Positions 36,613 to 48,269 of a stretch of 64,000 nucleotides of DNA are shown here, one piece after another (within the stretch, counting starts at the first letter, position 1; each line of letters opens with the position of its first letter). The notes beneath the pieces are model-generated. The model had not been told where the DNA came from. It saw only the letters and a list, made by a program, of their open reading frames with translations, and ran no database searches. The position numbers and the translations under genes were made by a program. Location: the NCBI RefSeq assembly GCF_900142965.1, contig NZ_FRCQ01000015.1, forward strand, positions 1 through 64,000, read 5' to 3'. Source of the stretch: Rhizobacter sp. OV335 (GTDB taxonomy: Bacteria > Pseudomonadota > Gammaproteobacteria > Burkholderiales > Burkholderiaceae_C).

Positions 36613-38625
36613 CTACGAAGAACGGTGGTTGACGAACGCAAGCGCACTGTCGATGGCCTCGTTCAGCTGGTCCACGGCGATCGGCTTGGTGATGTAGCGG
36701 AAGAAGCCGCCCGCCAGGCCGCGGGCCACGTCGCCCGCCATCGCATTGGCTGTCACCGCGATGACGGGGATGTGCGCCGTTCGCGGATCCGAACTCAGCA
36801 CATGAAATGCATCGCTGCCGTTCAGCCCTGGCAAGTTGATGTCCATCAGGATGATCTGCGGAAGGTGCGCCCGCGCCAGCTCGATCCCCAGCTGGGCGTC
36901 CGGCGCCGAGATCTGTTCGATGTCACCCCGCAGCGCCACGATCTCGCTGACGAGCTGCAGGTTGGCCGGGTTGTCCTCCACATGCAGCAGCAGCGGTACG
37001 GCGCTCGTGCGAAGCGCGGCGGCCTGCGCCCGGGGATGCGCGATGTCCGACGGTGCGGACTGCGGCGACACCGCTTCCGCCGCCCGCAACCGAATCAGGA
37101 AGGTGCTGCCACTGCCCGGCTTGCTGCTCGCTTCGACCTGCCCTCCCATCATCTCGACCAGGCGCTTGGTCACCACCAGGCCGATGCCGGTCCCCTCGAC
37201 GTTGCTCGCCTCCTGCCCCAGGCGATTGAAGGGCTGGAACAGCGCGGCGACCTGATCCGGCTGCAAGCCACGTCCGGTGTCGGTCACCGAGAGCCAGATC
37301 CAGTTCGGCTCCGCCAGCCCGCACTCGACGACCACGGCCCCGCCGTCCCGGTTGTACTTGACGGCGTTGGACAGCAAGTTCAACAGCACCTGCTTCAGCC
37401 GCGTGCGGTCGGCGATCACGCTCAGCGACACCTGCTGCGGGAACGACATCCGGATGCCGCGCTGGTTCGCGGACGGCTCCATCATGGTTTCGCATTCCCG
37501 CAGCATCTCGGCCAGCCCCACCGGCTCGAGGGACAGCATCATGTTGGCCGATTCGATGCGCGCCAAATCGAGGATCTCGTTGATGAGGTTCAGCAGATGC
37601 CGGCCCGCCTTCAGGATCTGCTGCGTGAACTCGACACGCTTGGCATCGGGCAGCGCTTGCGAGTTCGCTTCGAGCAGCTGCCCGAAGCCGAGGACAGCAT
37701 TCAGCGGCGTTCGCAGCTCATGACTCATGCTGGACAGGAACTCCGACTTGGCTCGATTCGCCTTCTCGGCCGCCTCAGTCGCCAGCGCGAGCTCCAGATT
37801 CGACGCTTCGAGTTCGGCGGTGCGCTCGCCCACACGCTGTTCGAGCTGCTCGTTGAAGCGCATGACCTCCTTTTGCGCCTCGCGCCGGTGCTCGACCTCC
37901 AGCTCGATCTTCAGGAGCGCCTGCTGGCCTTCCATCGCGTGCTGCTCGACGACGTCCATCATCCGGTTGAACGAATCGACGAGGGTGCCGACCTCGTCGT
38001 CGCTGATGCGTTGCGCGCGCCGCGAGTAGTCGCGCGCCAGCACGACCTCGCGCGCCACGCTCGCGATGGCCAGGATCGGCCGTGTCACGATGCTCTGCAG
38101 CCGGCGCGTCAGCGCCCAGGCCAGCAGCATCGCCAGTGCGGCGACCGACAGCGCAATGCCGGCGTAGTCGATCATCCGCTCGACCAGCGCGTAGTCGGCG
38201 CGCAGGTAGACGGTGCCGAGCAGTTCGCCGCCCCTGACGATCGGCCGCCAGGCCAGCAGGTCACGGCCTTCCACCAGTTCTCCACTGGAGCCCGGACGCA
38301 CCGGGAAACGCGCCCCCTCCGGCTTGTCGGCCCAGCTCGCGAACAACTTGCCCGACGCGTCATAGACCGCCGCCGCCCGGACCTGGCTGCGAAAACGCAT
38401 CAGCGCCAGGTTCTCGGTCGCGACCTTCGGATCATCGAAGGCCAGTGCCGGCGCGATCGTGCTGGCCAGAAGCTCGGCCTGGGTCCGAAGGTCGGCGATC
38501 GAGCCGCGGTGGTATTCGCGCAGGTTGTACGCCACCATGGCCACCAGCGCCGTCGTCAACGCAACGAAGGTCGTCAACAGGACGACCGCCATCAATTTCG
38601 TGCGCAGCGATCGGGCCTGCTTCAT
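36613..38625 (-). CDS. Hybrid sensor histidine kinase with YfiN-like (CHASE8) sensor
   Basis: A 670-residue membrane kinase starting MKQARSLRTKLM. Domain order: transmembrane helix 1, a periplasmic region with LAFDDPKVATENL and AAAVYDASGKLFASWADKP (CHASE8 pattern, as in YfiN/TpbB), helix 2, HAMP, coiled coil, HisKA with SHELRTPLNAVLGF (His near residue 301), HATPase with N box LLNLLSNAVKYN and G boxes DTGRGLQ and GTGIGLVVTK, and a C-terminal receiver with acceptor Asp in ILMDINLPG near residue 593. The gene starts 2 bases after the yfiR-like stop, so both are one operon. YfiR-type proteins repress YfiN through the periplasmic domain; the same control of this kinase is inferred. Confidence 0.9.
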   Translation of the reverse strand: MKQARSLRTKLMAVVLLTTFVALTTALVAMVAYNLREYHRGSIADLRTQAELLASTIAPALAFDDPKVATENLALMRFRSQVRAAAVYDASGKLFASWADKPEGARFPVRPGSSGELVEGRDLLAWRPIVRGGELLGTVYLRADYALVERMIDYAGIALSVAALAMLLAWALTRRLQSIVTRPILAIASVAREVVLARDYSRRAQRISDDEVGTLVDSFNRMMDVVEQHAMEGQQALLKIELEVEHRREAQKEVMRFNEQLEQRVGERTAELEASNLELALATEAAEKANRAKSEFLSSMSHELRTPLNAVLGFGQLLEANSQALPDAKRVEFTQQILKAGRHLLNLINEILDLARIESANMMLSLEPVGLAEMLRECETMMEPSANQRGIRMSFPQQVSLSVIADRTRLKQVLLNLLSNAVKYNRDGGAVVVECGLAEPNWIWLSVTDTGRGLQPDQVAALFQPFNRLGQEASNVEGTGIGLVVTKRLVEMMGGQVEASSKPGSGSTFLIRLRAAEAVSPQSAPSDIAHPRAQAAALRTSAVPLLLHVEDNPANLQLVSEIVALRGDIEQISAPDAQLGIELARAHLPQIILMDINLPGLNGSDAFHVLSSDPRTAHIPVIAVTANAMAGDVARGLAGGFFRYITKPIAVDQLNEAIDSALAFVNHRSS

Positions 38626-38627
38626 CG

Positions 38628-39188
38628 TCAAGAGCCCGTAGAAACCTTGCGAGCCACGGCAAGCAGGCGAGAACTGATCTTCAGGCCGGCCAGCTCCGCC
38701 GCGGAGGGAAGAATGTCGAAACGCAGCTTCTCGTCGACCACCACGAAGTTGATCGCGACGACCTGCGGCTGGCCATCCTCGGCCTCGCCCACCGTCAGCA
38801 GTGGTTGACCCTTGGCGGCGGCGAGAACGGCGTTCAGCCGGTGCGCAGCGGCTCGCCCCACGAACAGCACATGCAAGCCCGTCGTCGAATCGCCGGCGTG
38901 CAGTTCGCGAACCGACACCACGCGATCGGCGACGGTCCGACCGGCGACCGTCTGCGAAAGCTCCTTCATGAGCGCCTCCGAGCCCATGACGCCGATCACG
39001 AGCGGCGCCTCCCGGCCGTCGAACGCCCGCGCCGGCCATTCGGTGAAGGCCAGGAACTTGAAGAGATACGCGGCCTTGATCTGGGTCTCTCCAGCGAACC
39101 TGATGCCTTGCGCCACCGCGCAAGCCAGCGGCAGCATCGAGACGCCCAGTTCCAACGCTCGACGCAGCAGGACTCGGCGGAAAACCAT
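38628..39188 (-). CDS. YfiR-like periplasmic regulator (DUF4154)
   Basis: A 186-residue protein with an N-terminal signal or anchor (LGVSMLPLACAVAQG) and the DUF4154/YfiR core: QIKAAYLFKFLAFTEWP, PLVIGVMGSEAL, LHVLFVGRAAAHRL, LLTVGEAEDG and INFVVVDEKLRFDI. In Pseudomonas, YfiR is a periplasmic dimer that holds the diguanylate cyclase YfiN inactive. Here the following gene is a kinase with a YfiN-like sensor. Start ATG at 39188; the divergent TonB-dependent receptor starts 72 bases away. Confidence 0.87.
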   Translation of the reverse strand: MVFRRVLLRRALELGVSMLPLACAVAQGIRFAGETQIKAAYLFKFLAFTEWPARAFDGREAPLVIGVMGSEALMKELSQTVAGRTVADRVVSVRELHAGDSTTGLHVLFVGRAAAHRLNAVLAAAKGQPLLTVGEAEDGQPQVVAINFVVVDEKLRFDILPSAAELAGLKISSRLLAVARKVSTGS

Positions 39189-39260
39189 CCCGTTAGAGTA
39201 GGGGGTCCCGGCGGGCCTGTCGAGCCTGCGTGCCCCGGCATTTTTCGAGGAGAGGATGCC

Positions 39261-41195
39261 ATGCGAGCCTCGCTCATGAAATCTGGATCCCTGCAGGGGA
39301 TGGCCGTGGGCGCTGCCGCGGCCCTCGCATGGGGCGTCTGCCTGCTGACCGCCACCTCGGCCGCGTCGGCTGCCGATCGCGCGGGCGACGGCTTGCTGAG
39401 CCTGAGCCTCGAGGAATTGAGCGACGTCACGGTCTCGTCCGTGTCGCGGCGCGACCAGCCCTTGTCGGAGGCGGCCGCGTCGATCTACGTGATCAGCGGG
39501 GACGAGATCCGCCGCGCCGGTGTCTTGTCGCTGCCCGAGGCACTTCGCCTGGCTCCCAACCTGCAAGTCGCCGCCATCGATGCCAGGCAATACGCCGTCT
39601 CCGCCCGGGGGTTCAACGGCAACATTTCCAACAAGCTGCTGGTGATGGTCGATGGCCGCACCATCTACTCGCCCCTGTTTTCCGGCGTCTTCTGGGACGC
39701 TCAGGACTTCGTCCCCGGCAACATCGATCGCATCGAGGTCATCAGCGGTCCGGCCGGCGCCACCTGGGGAACCAACGCGGTCAACGGCGTCATCAACGTG
39801 GTCACGCTGCCGGCCGCGAAGACGCAAGGGGTCCTGGCCTCTGCCACCGCGGGCACGCTGGAAAGATCGGCCATGGTCCGGTTCGGATCGAGCCTCTCGG
39901 ACAGCCTTGCGGTGCGAGGCAACGTCAGGAGCTTCAAGCGCGACGCCAGCGAGTTGCGCAACGGAGGCGATCAGGGCGATGCATCGTCCGGAACCTTCGC
40001 CGGCTTGAGAGCCGACTGGAAGCAGCACGGCGATGCTGTGGCGATCGATGCCAATGCCTACACCGGCACCACGGATGACAGGCCGGTTGCCGGCGCCGTC
40101 GATCTGTCGGGCAGCAATGTGCGGGGGCAATGGACCCGGCAACTGGCGCGCAACAGCGAGTTCGACGTCCAAGCGTATGTCGATCGCACCAAGCGCACGG
40201 ACAAGTACCTGTTGCAGGAGAAGGCCGACATTGTCGACGTCGAAGGAAAATTCCTGCGTGTCGACGGCGTGCACCAATGGCTTGCCGGCGCGGGCTACCG
40301 GCACGCCTCGTCGCGCTCCGAACCGGGCCTGATCTTTTCTTTTCAGCCGACCGAGCGGCAGCTCGAGTGGTACAGCGCCTTCGCCCAGGACCAGATCGGC
40401 TTGACCGATGAGGTCGCGCTGACCCTGGGCCTGCGGATGGAGCGCAACGCCTACACCGGGTGGGAGGCGCTGCCCAGCGCACGTCTGGGGTGGAAGCTGC
40501 CTGACGCCGGCCTGGTCTGGGCCGCGCTGTCGAGAGCTGTCCGGTCGCCTGCGCGCTTCGACCGGGACATCTTTGCGCCGCCCAAGCCGCCCTACGTGTT
40601 CGCCGGGGGTCCGAATTTCGATTCCGAGATCGCCAACGTGGCCGAACTGGGCTACAGGGTTCAGGGGAGCTCCAGCACGTCCTTGTCCATCACCGGCTTC
40701 GTGCAGGACTACCACCGGTTGCGCAGTGGGGAGTTCGTCGGGTCATCGATCGAGCTGGAGAACCGGATCAAGGGCCAGGTGCGCGGCATCGAAGCGTGGG
40801 GAAGCTGGCAGCCCGCCGCCATCTGGCGCCTGGACCTGGGTGGCTTGTGGCTGGACAAGAACCTGCGCCTCGAACCCGGCAGCACCGATCCGACGGGCCC
40901 GAGCAACCTCGGCAATGACGCCCGCTCGCAATGGTCGCTGAGGTCGCTGCACCGCCTGGGCGACCACATGGACATGAGCCTCTCGGTGCGCCATGTGGGC
41001 GAACTTCCTGCGCCGCTGATCCCCGCCTACACGGCAACGGACGTCGTGCTGAACTGGAAAGCGAGCGCGGATTTCCAATTGACCTTCGGCGTTCGAGACG
41101 CCTTCAACCGCGGGCACGTCGAGTACCAGGGCTTCGCCTCCATCAGCGAGATCCCGCGGTCGGCCTTCATCACGCTGACCTACCAACCCGATTGA
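39261..41195 (+). CDS. TonB-dependent outer-membrane receptor
   Basis: A 644-residue receptor. ATG at 39261 follows GAGGAGAGG. The signal peptide ends near ASA-AD. The plug domain begins with LSLEELSDVTVSSVSRRD and SIYVISGDEIRRAG, continues with GFNGNISNKLLVMVDGR and IEVISGPAGATWGTNAVNG, and a 22-strand barrel ends in FITLTYQPD. The ligand is unknown; the closest overall style is the cobalamin/siderophore or polysaccharide-like receptors of Burkholderiales. It is divergent from the yfiR-kinase operon, which suggests a shared signal. Its last 26 bases overlap the uvrA-like gene tail to tail. Confidence 0.9.
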   Translation: MRASLMKSGSLQGMAVGAAAALAWGVCLLTATSAASAADRAGDGLLSLSLEELSDVTVSSVSRRDQPLSEAAASIYVISGDEIRRAGVLSLPEALRLAPNLQVAAIDARQYAVSARGFNGNISNKLLVMVDGRTIYSPLFSGVFWDAQDFVPGNIDRIEVISGPAGATWGTNAVNGVINVVTLPAAKTQGVLASATAGTLERSAMVRFGSSLSDSLAVRGNVRSFKRDASELRNGGDQGDASSGTFAGLRADWKQHGDAVAIDANAYTGTTDDRPVAGAVDLSGSNVRGQWTRQLARNSEFDVQAYVDRTKRTDKYLLQEKADIVDVEGKFLRVDGVHQWLAGAGYRHASSRSEPGLIFSFQPTERQLEWYSAFAQDQIGLTDEVALTLGLRMERNAYTGWEALPSARLGWKLPDAGLVWAALSRAVRSPARFDRDIFAPPKPPYVFAGGPNFDSEIANVAELGYRVQGSSSTSLSITGFVQDYHRLRSGEFVGSSIELENRIKGQVRGIEAWGSWQPAAIWRLDLGGLWLDKNLRLEPGSTDPTGPSNLGNDARSQWSLRSLHRLGDHMDMSLSVRHVGELPAPLIPAYTATDVVLNWKASADFQLTFGVRDAFNRGHVEYQGFASISEIPRSAFITLTYQPD

Positions 41196-43701
41196 TCTTC
41201 GACGACCCCTGGGTTCCCGCTCGTTGCCGCAGGTAGTGCGCCGTCCGGCTCTCGGTGCTCGCGGCCAGATCCTGTGGCGTTCCGCTGCCAACGATGCGGC
41301 CGCCCGCCGCGCCTCCGCCCGGCCCCATGTCGATCACCCAGTCGCAATCGGCGATGACCCGCAGGTCGTGCTCGACGACGATGACGGTGTTGCCGCGTTC
41401 CACCAGGTGCTGCAGCTGCTTCATCAGGCGATCGACATCGGCGGCATGCAGGCCGGTGGTGGGCTCGTCGAGCACGTAGAGCGCATCGCCACGCTGTGCG
41501 CGCTGCAGCTCGGTGGCCAGCTTGATGCGTTGCGCCTCGCCACCCGACAGCTCGGTGGCAGGCTGGCCCAGCCGGAGGTAGCCCAGGCCGATGTCGCTCA
41601 GCAAGGCCAACGGCTGGGCGACGGCTGTGTCATCGGCAAAGAAGGCGTGCGCCTCGTCGACCGTCATGCCCAGCACGTCGGCGATGGTCTTGTCGCGCAG
41701 GCGCACCTTCAAGGTCGCGTCGTTGAACCGCGCGCCGTGGCAGGTCGAGCACGGGGCGTAGACGCTCGGCATGAAGAGCAGCTCGACACTGACGAAGCCT
41801 TCTCCTTCGCAGGTCGCGCAGCGCCCCTTGGCCACGTTGAACGAGAACCGCCCGGCATCGAAGCGGCGCGACCGTGCCGCCGCGGTGCCGGCGAACAGCT
41901 TGCGAACATGGTCGAACAGGCCGGTGTAGGTGGCTAGGTTGGAGCGCGGCGTGCGGCCGATCGGCCGCTGGTTGACCTGCACCAGCCGCTTGATGCCTTG
42001 CAGGCCCGTCACGATGCGGCCCTTGCCTTGGACGGCGCCATCCAGTTGCAGCGTGTCGGCGTCTTCGTCGGCGGCAGGCGGTTCGTCGCCCAGGTGCTGA
42101 TTCACCAGCCCGACCAGCGCCTGCGTCACCAGGCTCGATTTGCCGGACCCCGAGACACCGGTGACCGCCGTCAGTGAGCGCAGCGGAAACTGCACGTCGA
42201 CGCCCGCGAGGTTGTTCAGCTCGATGCCCTGCAGTACCAGCCAGTCCGCCGCGGCGCGCGTCGGGCGTTTGCCGGTCGACGGCTCTTCGAACAGGTAGCG
42301 CGCCGTGTGCGACCCACTGACCTGCCGCAAGCCTTCAGGCGGCCCGCTGTACAACACGCGCCCACCTTGCGCGCCGGCATCGGGGCCGACGTCGACCAGC
42401 CAGTCGGCGCGCCGCATCACGTCGAGGTCGTGCTCGACGACGAAGATCGAGTTGCCCGATTGCTTCAGCTGATCGAGGGCCTGCATCAGCGCCTCGTTGT
42501 CGGCCGGGTGCAGCCCGGCCGAAGGCTCGTCGAGCACGTACACCACGCCGAACAGGTTCGAGTGGATCTGCGTGGCCAGCCGCAAGCGCTGCAGTTCGCC
42601 GGGCGACAGCGTCGGCGTGCTGCGGTCGAGCGACAGGTAGCCCAGGCCGAGCCGCTGCAGCGCCGCGATCCGCGCCACCAGGCCGGCGGCGATGCGCTGC
42701 GCCGCGATGCGCTTTTCTTCCGGCAGGTCGGGCGCGGCCGATGCCAGCACGCGCGCCACGTCGTCCAGCGACATCTGCGACAGCTCGCCGATGTCCCGCC
42801 CGGCGAAGGTCACCGACAGCGACTCCTGCTTGAGCCGCTTGCCACGGCACAGCGGACACGGGCTGCCCACCATGAAACGGGCCACGCGCTTCTTCATCAG
42901 CGCGCTCTGCGTGGTCGCGAAGGTCTGCAACACGTGCTTGCGTGCGCCGATGAAGGTGCCCTGGTAGCTCGGCTCGGCCTTGCGCCGCAGCGCCGCACGC
43001 GTCTCGGCCGGCGTGAAGCCGGCGTAGACCGGCACGGTCGGCTGTTCATCGGTGAAGAGGATCCAGTGGCGGACCTTCTTCGGCAGGTCTCGCCACGGCG
43101 TGTCGACGTCGTGGCCGAGCGTCACCAGGATGTCGCGCAGGTTCTGCCCCTGCCACGCGGTGGGCCATGCGGCGACGGCGCGCTCGCGGATGGTCAGCGA
43201 ATCGTCGGGCACCATCGTCTTCTCGTTCACCTCGAACACCCGCCCGAGGCCGTGGCATTCTGGGCAGGCGCCTTGCGGCGTGTTGGGCGAGAAGTCCTCG
43301 GCGTAGAGCATCGGCTGGCGCGGCGGGTAGCTGCCGGCGCGCGAGTACAGCATCCGCACCAAGCTGGACAGCGTGGTGACGCTGCCGACCGACGAGCGCG
43401 CGTTCGGCGTGCCGCGCTGCTGCTGCAGCGAGATCGCCGGCGGCAGGCCTTCGATCGAGTCGACCGCCGGCACGCCGACCTGGTCGATCAGCCGGCGTGC
43501 ATACGGCGAGACCGATTCGAAGTAGCGGCGTTGCGCCTCGGCATAGAGCGTGCCGAACGCCAGCGACGACTTGCCCGAGCCGGACACGCCGGTGAACACC
43601 ACCAGCGCGTCGCGCGGGATGTCGACATCGACGTTCTTCAGGTTGTGCTCGCGGGCGCCGCGGACTTCGACGCACCCGGCGATCGGGCGGCGGGCGGTCA
43701 T
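41170..43701 (-). CDS. UvrA paralogue (UvrA2 / drug-resistance type ABC ATPase)
   Basis: An 843-residue protein with two ABC ATPase halves, each with Walker [10 protein letters not shown], signature motifs [12 protein letters not shown] and [12 protein letters not shown] and Walker [14 protein letters not shown] and [13 protein letters not shown]. The UvrA zinc modules CPECHGLGR and CATCEGEG...CSTCHG are present. It is about 100 residues shorter than UvrA because the region before the first zinc module is short and lacks the UvrB-binding domain. Such UvrA2-type proteins are linked to DNA-intercalating drug resistance rather than UvrB-dependent repair. It overlaps the CDF gene (ATGA), so belongs to the metal transporter operon. 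Confidence 0.88.
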   Translation of the reverse strand: MTARRPIAGCVEVRGAREHNLKNVDVDIPRDALVVFTGVSGSGKSSLAFGTLYAEAQRRYFESVSPYARRLIDQVGVPAVDSIEGLPPAISLQQQRGTPNARSSVGSVTTLSSLVRMLYSRAGSYPPRQPMLYAEDFSPNTPQGACPECHGLGRVFEVNEKTMVPDDSLTIRERAVAAWPTAWQGQNLRDILVTLGHDVDTPWRDLPKKVRHWILFTDEQPTVPVYAGFTPAETRAALRRKAEPSYQGTFIGARKHVLQTFATTQSALMKKRVARFMVGSPCPLCRGKRLKQESLSVTFAGRDIGELSQMSLDDVARVLASAAPDLPEEKRIAAQRIAAGLVARIAALQRLGLGYLSLDRSTPTLSPGELQRLRLATQIHSNLFGVVYVLDEPSAGLHPADNEALMQALDQLKQSGNSIFVVEHDLDVMRRADWLVDVGPDAGAQGGRVLYSGPPEGLRQVSGSHTARYLFEEPSTGKRPTRAAADWLVLQGIELNNLAGVDVQFPLRSLTAVTGVSGSGKSSLVTQALVGLVNQHLGDEPPAADEDADTLQLDGAVQGKGRIVTGLQGIKRLVQVNQRPIGRTPRSNLATYTGLFDHVRKLFAGTAAARSRRFDAGRFSFNVAKGRCATCEGEGFVSVELLFMPSVYAPCSTCHGARFNDATLKVRLRDKTIADVLGMTVDEAHAFFADDTAVAQPLALLSDIGLGYLRLGQPATELSGGEAQRIKLATELQRAQRGDALYVLDEPTTGLHAADVDRLMKQLQHLVERGNTVIVVEHDLRVIADCDWVIDMGPGGGAAGGRIVGSGTPQDLAASTESRTAHYLRQRAGTQGSSKINRVGRSA

Positions 43702-44636
43702 TGCGTGGCAGAGCCGGGCTCTGTGGTGCTGGGCAATGGCATGGCGGCAGCTTCGATGAACAAGCGCTTGATTGTCGGGTACGCCGTGCGCACCTGGCTC
43801 TGCAAGGCCGTGGTGGTGGCAGCCGCTTCCGCCGCGCTGACGCCGGCGGCGAAGTCGATGTCCATCGTGACGAGCACCTCATCGGGACCGATGTACATCG
43901 ACAGGATGCGCCCGACACCGCTCACGCCGCGATGCGACAGCGCGAGCTTGCGGATCGCACGGGCGGTCTCCGGCCGGATGCCCTCGCCGATCAGCAGGCC
44001 GCGAGACTCGGCAATCAGCAGCACGGCCACGCCCGACAGCAGCACGCCGATGAGCATCGAGGCCACGCCATCCAGCTCGGGCATGTCGAGCCGATGGCTG
44101 AGCCCGATGCCGGCGGCCGCGATCAGCAGCCCGACCAACGCGGCGGCATCCTCGGCCAGCACGGTGTAGGTGGTCGGGTCCTTGCTGCGGTGCAAGGCCT
44201 CCCAGAACGGCGTCTTGCCCGCCTCCCGGATGAACTGGCGCAACGCGACCAGGAAGCTGGTGCCCTCGAAGACGAAGGCCAGCGCCAACACCACGTAGTT
44301 CCAGCCCGCATCCTTCAGCGGAACCGGGTTCCGCACATGCTGCACGCCCTCGTAGAACGAGATGCCGCCACCCAGCCCGAAGATCAGCACGGCGACGATC
44401 AGGCTCCAGAAGTACAGCTCCTTGCCATGGCCGAAGGGGTGCTCCTCGGTGGCCGGCCGCCGGCTCAGGCGCAGGCCCACCAGCAGCAGCACGCCGTTGA
44501 AGGTGTCGACGCCGGAGTGGATGCCTTCCGACAGCATCGCCGAGCTGCCGGTGATGCCGGCGACGCTGAACTTGGTGATCGCGATCGCCACGTTGGCGGC
44601 AATCGCACCGTAGATCGCGACCCGGGACTCGGCCAC
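43698..44636 (-). CDS. Cation diffusion facilitator family transporter
   Basis: A 312-residue CDF protein with about six transmembrane helices. Motifs: [21 protein letters not shown] with the helix-2 His/Asp site, [16 protein letters not shown], and the second site [14 protein letters not shown] in helix 5. A cytoplasmic ferredoxin-like C-terminal domain follows ([15 protein letters not shown]). CDF proteins export Zn, Fe, Mn or Co in exchange for protons. The neighbour upstream is an NRAMP-like importer, so the pair may set one metal's level. Confidence 0.88.
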   Translation of the reverse strand: MAESRVAIYGAIAANVAIAITKFSVAGITGSSAMLSEGIHSGVDTFNGVLLLVGLRLSRRPATEEHPFGHGKELYFWSLIVAVLIFGLGGGISFYEGVQHVRNPVPLKDAGWNYVVLALAFVFEGTSFLVALRQFIREAGKTPFWEALHRSKDPTTYTVLAEDAAALVGLLIAAAGIGLSHRLDMPELDGVASMLIGVLLSGVAVLLIAESRGLLIGEGIRPETARAIRKLALSHRGVSGVGRILSMYIGPDEVLVTMDIDFAAGVSAAEAAATTTALQSQVRTAYPTIKRLFIEAAAMPLPSTTEPGSATQ

Positions 44637-44652
44637 CGCGCCGCCTCGCCTG

Positions 44653-45960
44653 TCAGAGGACCGAGGCCACGAGCATGGCCACGCTGGCGGCGGCCATCAC
44701 GACGGTCGCGCCCCAGCCCAGCACGCGCCAGACCCGGCCCAGCGGCATCGTGCCGATCACCTTCGGCGTCGACGACGCGATCATCACGCCCACCATGATC
44801 GGCACCGCGATCACCGCGTTGACGACGGCCGACCAGTACAGCGCACTCATCGGGTTGAAGCCGGCGATGCTGATGCACACGCCCACCGCCATCGCCGCGG
44901 CCAGGATGCCGTAGAAGGCCTTGGCGAGGTGCAGCGGCTGGTCCAGCCCTTTGCGCACGCGCGCCACGCTGGCCACCGCGTAGGCCGCCGACCCGGCGAG
45001 CACCGGCAGCGCCAGCAGGCCGGTGCCGATGATGCCGGCCGCGAACAGCACGAACGCGAAGTTGCCGGCGATGGGCTTGAGCGCCTGCGCGGCCTGGGTC
45101 GTCGTCTCGACGTGGCTGATGCCTTGCTGGTGCAGCGTGGCCGCGCTCGCGACGATCATGAAGAACGCGATCAGGTTCGAGAAACCCATGCCGGCGATCG
45201 TGTCGAGGCGCAGGCGCTTGAACTGCGCCGCGCGCTGGGCCGGCGCGCGCAGCAGCGGCTGGTCTGCGGCCACGCGGTGGATCTCCTCGACCTCCTGGGC
45301 GGCCTGCCAGAAGAAGAGGTAGGGGCTGATCGTGGTGCCCAGGATCGCGACGATGGTCGTCACGTAGTCCTTGCTCCAGCGGATCTGGGGCAGCAGCGCG
45401 CCGTGCAGTGCGGTGCGCCAGTCGACGTGCACCGCGAACGCCACGCCGACGTAGGCGAACAGGCTCAGCGTCAACCACTTCAGGATGCCGACGTAGCGCT
45501 GGTACGGCAGCCACACCTGCAGCCCGAGCGACAGCAGGCCGAACCCGATCGCATAGGGCGCGGCCGGGCCGCCCAGCACCTGCGCGAGCGCGTCGGCCAT
45601 CGCGTTCAGGTCGGCCCCGAGGTTGATCACGTTGGCGACGACGAGCAGCGAGACCAGTCCGTTCACCAGCCACGCGGGGCAGAGCTTGGCGAGGTTCTCG
45701 GTCAGGCCCTTGCCGGTGATGCGGCCGATGCGCGCGCTCGCGAGCTGGATGCCGACCATCAGCGGAAAGGTCAGCAGCACCGTCCAGCCGATGCCGTAGC
45801 CGAACTGGGCGCCGGCCTGGGTGTAGGTGGCGATGCCGCTCGGGTCGTCGTCGGCCGCGCCGGTGATCAGGCCGGGGCCGAGGGTCTTCCACCACGATGG
45901 CTTCCTGCCCGGGGAGGGTTCGGCGGAAGGGGCGCCGTTCTTCGACGTTGCGATGGCCAT
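44653..45960 (-). CDS. NRAMP-related metal transporter
   Basis: A 435-residue membrane protein with about 11 helices, starting MAIATSKNGAPSAE at 45960. Helix 1 reads TGAADDDPSGIATYTQAG where classical NRAMP has the metal-binding DPGN, and helix 6 reads ILGTTISPYLFFWQAAQE where classical NRAMP has the MPH motif. These changes define the NRAMP-related branch, some members of which carry Mg or other hard cations rather than Mn/Fe. First gene of a three-gene operon with CDF and UvrA2-like genes (17-base gap). Confidence 0.86.
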   Translation of the reverse strand: MAIATSKNGAPSAEPSPGRKPSWWKTLGPGLITGAADDDPSGIATYTQAGAQFGYGIGWTVLLTFPLMVGIQLASARIGRITGKGLTENLAKLCPAWLVNGLVSLLVVANVINLGADLNAMADALAQVLGGPAAPYAIGFGLLSLGLQVWLPYQRYVGILKWLTLSLFAYVGVAFAVHVDWRTALHGALLPQIRWSKDYVTTIVAILGTTISPYLFFWQAAQEVEEIHRVAADQPLLRAPAQRAAQFKRLRLDTIAGMGFSNLIAFFMIVASAATLHQQGISHVETTTQAAQALKPIAGNFAFVLFAAGIIGTGLLALPVLAGSAAYAVASVARVRKGLDQPLHLAKAFYGILAAAMAVGVCISIAGFNPMSALYWSAVVNAVIAVPIMVGVMIASSTPKVIGTMPLGRVWRVLGWGATVVMAAASVAMLVASVL

Positions 45961-46088
45961 GCGGCGATCATCGAAAACCCCGGCAGCGCCTGCCATAGGA
46001 GCGCAACGGCTTGCGCCGTAGGACAAGTACCGAACCGAAGTGCCGAACGACGGTGAGTTACCCTGCAAGTTCACCACTGGAGAAACGA

Positions 46089-46247
46089 ATGGCCATTCAA
46101 GCACAGCGCAATCGAGCGAGACTGCATGTTCTCCGCGACAACGTTCACCGCGCCAAGCGCGACGTGAAGCTCAGGAAGCCCGGCGCCGCGGAGCGATTGA
46201 AGGCCCACACGGCGGCGCGTCTCGCCTACGCGGAGACCGGCAAGTAA
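46089..46247 (+). CDS. Small basic protein, 52 residues
   Basis: ATG at 46089 (MAIQAQRNRARLHV) follows GGAGAAACGA. The product is a strongly basic, mostly helical 52-residue peptide with many Arg/Lys and Ala. It could bind nucleic acid or be a small structural protein; no family known to me. It reads away from the NRAMP gene, leaving 128 bases for divergent promoters. Confidence 0.5.
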   Translation: MAIQAQRNRARLHVLRDNVHRAKRDVKLRKPGAAERLKAHTAARLAYAETGK

Positions 46248-46268
46248 GGCAATCCATCGAGCTGGCGA

Positions 46269-46289
46269 CCGACGGGTTTCGCCCGTCGG
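46269..46289. terminator. Hairpin between convergent genes
   Basis: CCGACGGG at 46269-46276 and CCCGTCGG at 46282-46289 form a perfect 8-bp stem with a TTTCG loop, between the small plus-strand gene and the minus-strand DUF779 gene. A second stem, GCCGCAGC at 46289-46296 with GCTGCGGC at 46305-46312, overlaps the DUF779 stop. The pair may end transcripts from both sides. No long T-run. Confidence 0.5.
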
Positions 46290-46296
46290 CCGCAGC

Positions 46297-46686
46297 TCAT
46301 GGCCGCTGCGGCTCGGCGTCGTCCAGCACCGCCCACTCTTCGTCGGTGAAGAGCCTGGAGCGGGTCAGGAAGCGCAGCCCCTCCGGCCCTTCCACCGAGA
46401 ACATGCCGCCCCGTCCCGGCACCACGTCGATGATCAGCTGCGTGTGCTGCCAGTACTCGAACTGCGGCCCGCTGATGTAGAACGGCATGCCGCCGATGTG
46501 ACCCAGCAGGCGGTCGTAGTCGCCGACGATGAACTCCCCGTGCGGGTAGCACATCGGCGAGCTGCCATCGCAGCAACCGCCCGACTGGTGGAACATCAGC
46601 GGGCCGTGCTTCACCTGCAGCCGCTCGATCAGTTCGAGCGCCGCGTCGGTGGCCGTCACGCGCAGGACTTCGGCGCTCGCTTCCAT
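46297..46686 (-). CDS. DUF779 protein linked to aldehyde dehydrogenase
   Basis: A 129-residue protein with the DUF779 core: MFHQSGGCCDGSSPMC, EFIVGDYDRLLG and FYISGPQFEYWQHTQL, with conserved cysteines. DUF779 genes sit next to AcoD/ExaC-type aldehyde dehydrogenases in many proteobacteria. Here its ATG ends 1 base before the dehydrogenase stop, so it is the second gene of the operon. Function unproven; a role in metal or thiol handling for the dehydrogenase is speculation. Confidence 0.87.
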   Translation of the reverse strand: MEASAEVLRVTATDAALELIERLQVKHGPLMFHQSGGCCDGSSPMCYPHGEFIVGDYDRLLGHIGGMPFYISGPQFEYWQHTQLIIDVVPGRGGMFSVEGPEGLRFLTRSRLFTDEEWAVLDDAEPQRP

Positions 46687-46687
46687 C

Positions 46688-48208
<1,521 letters not shown>

Positions 48209-48269
48209 CTTTGCGTCTCCGATCTGGGTGTGGTCGGCGTCGCCCACTGCGATGCCGCAGGGCAAGGTC

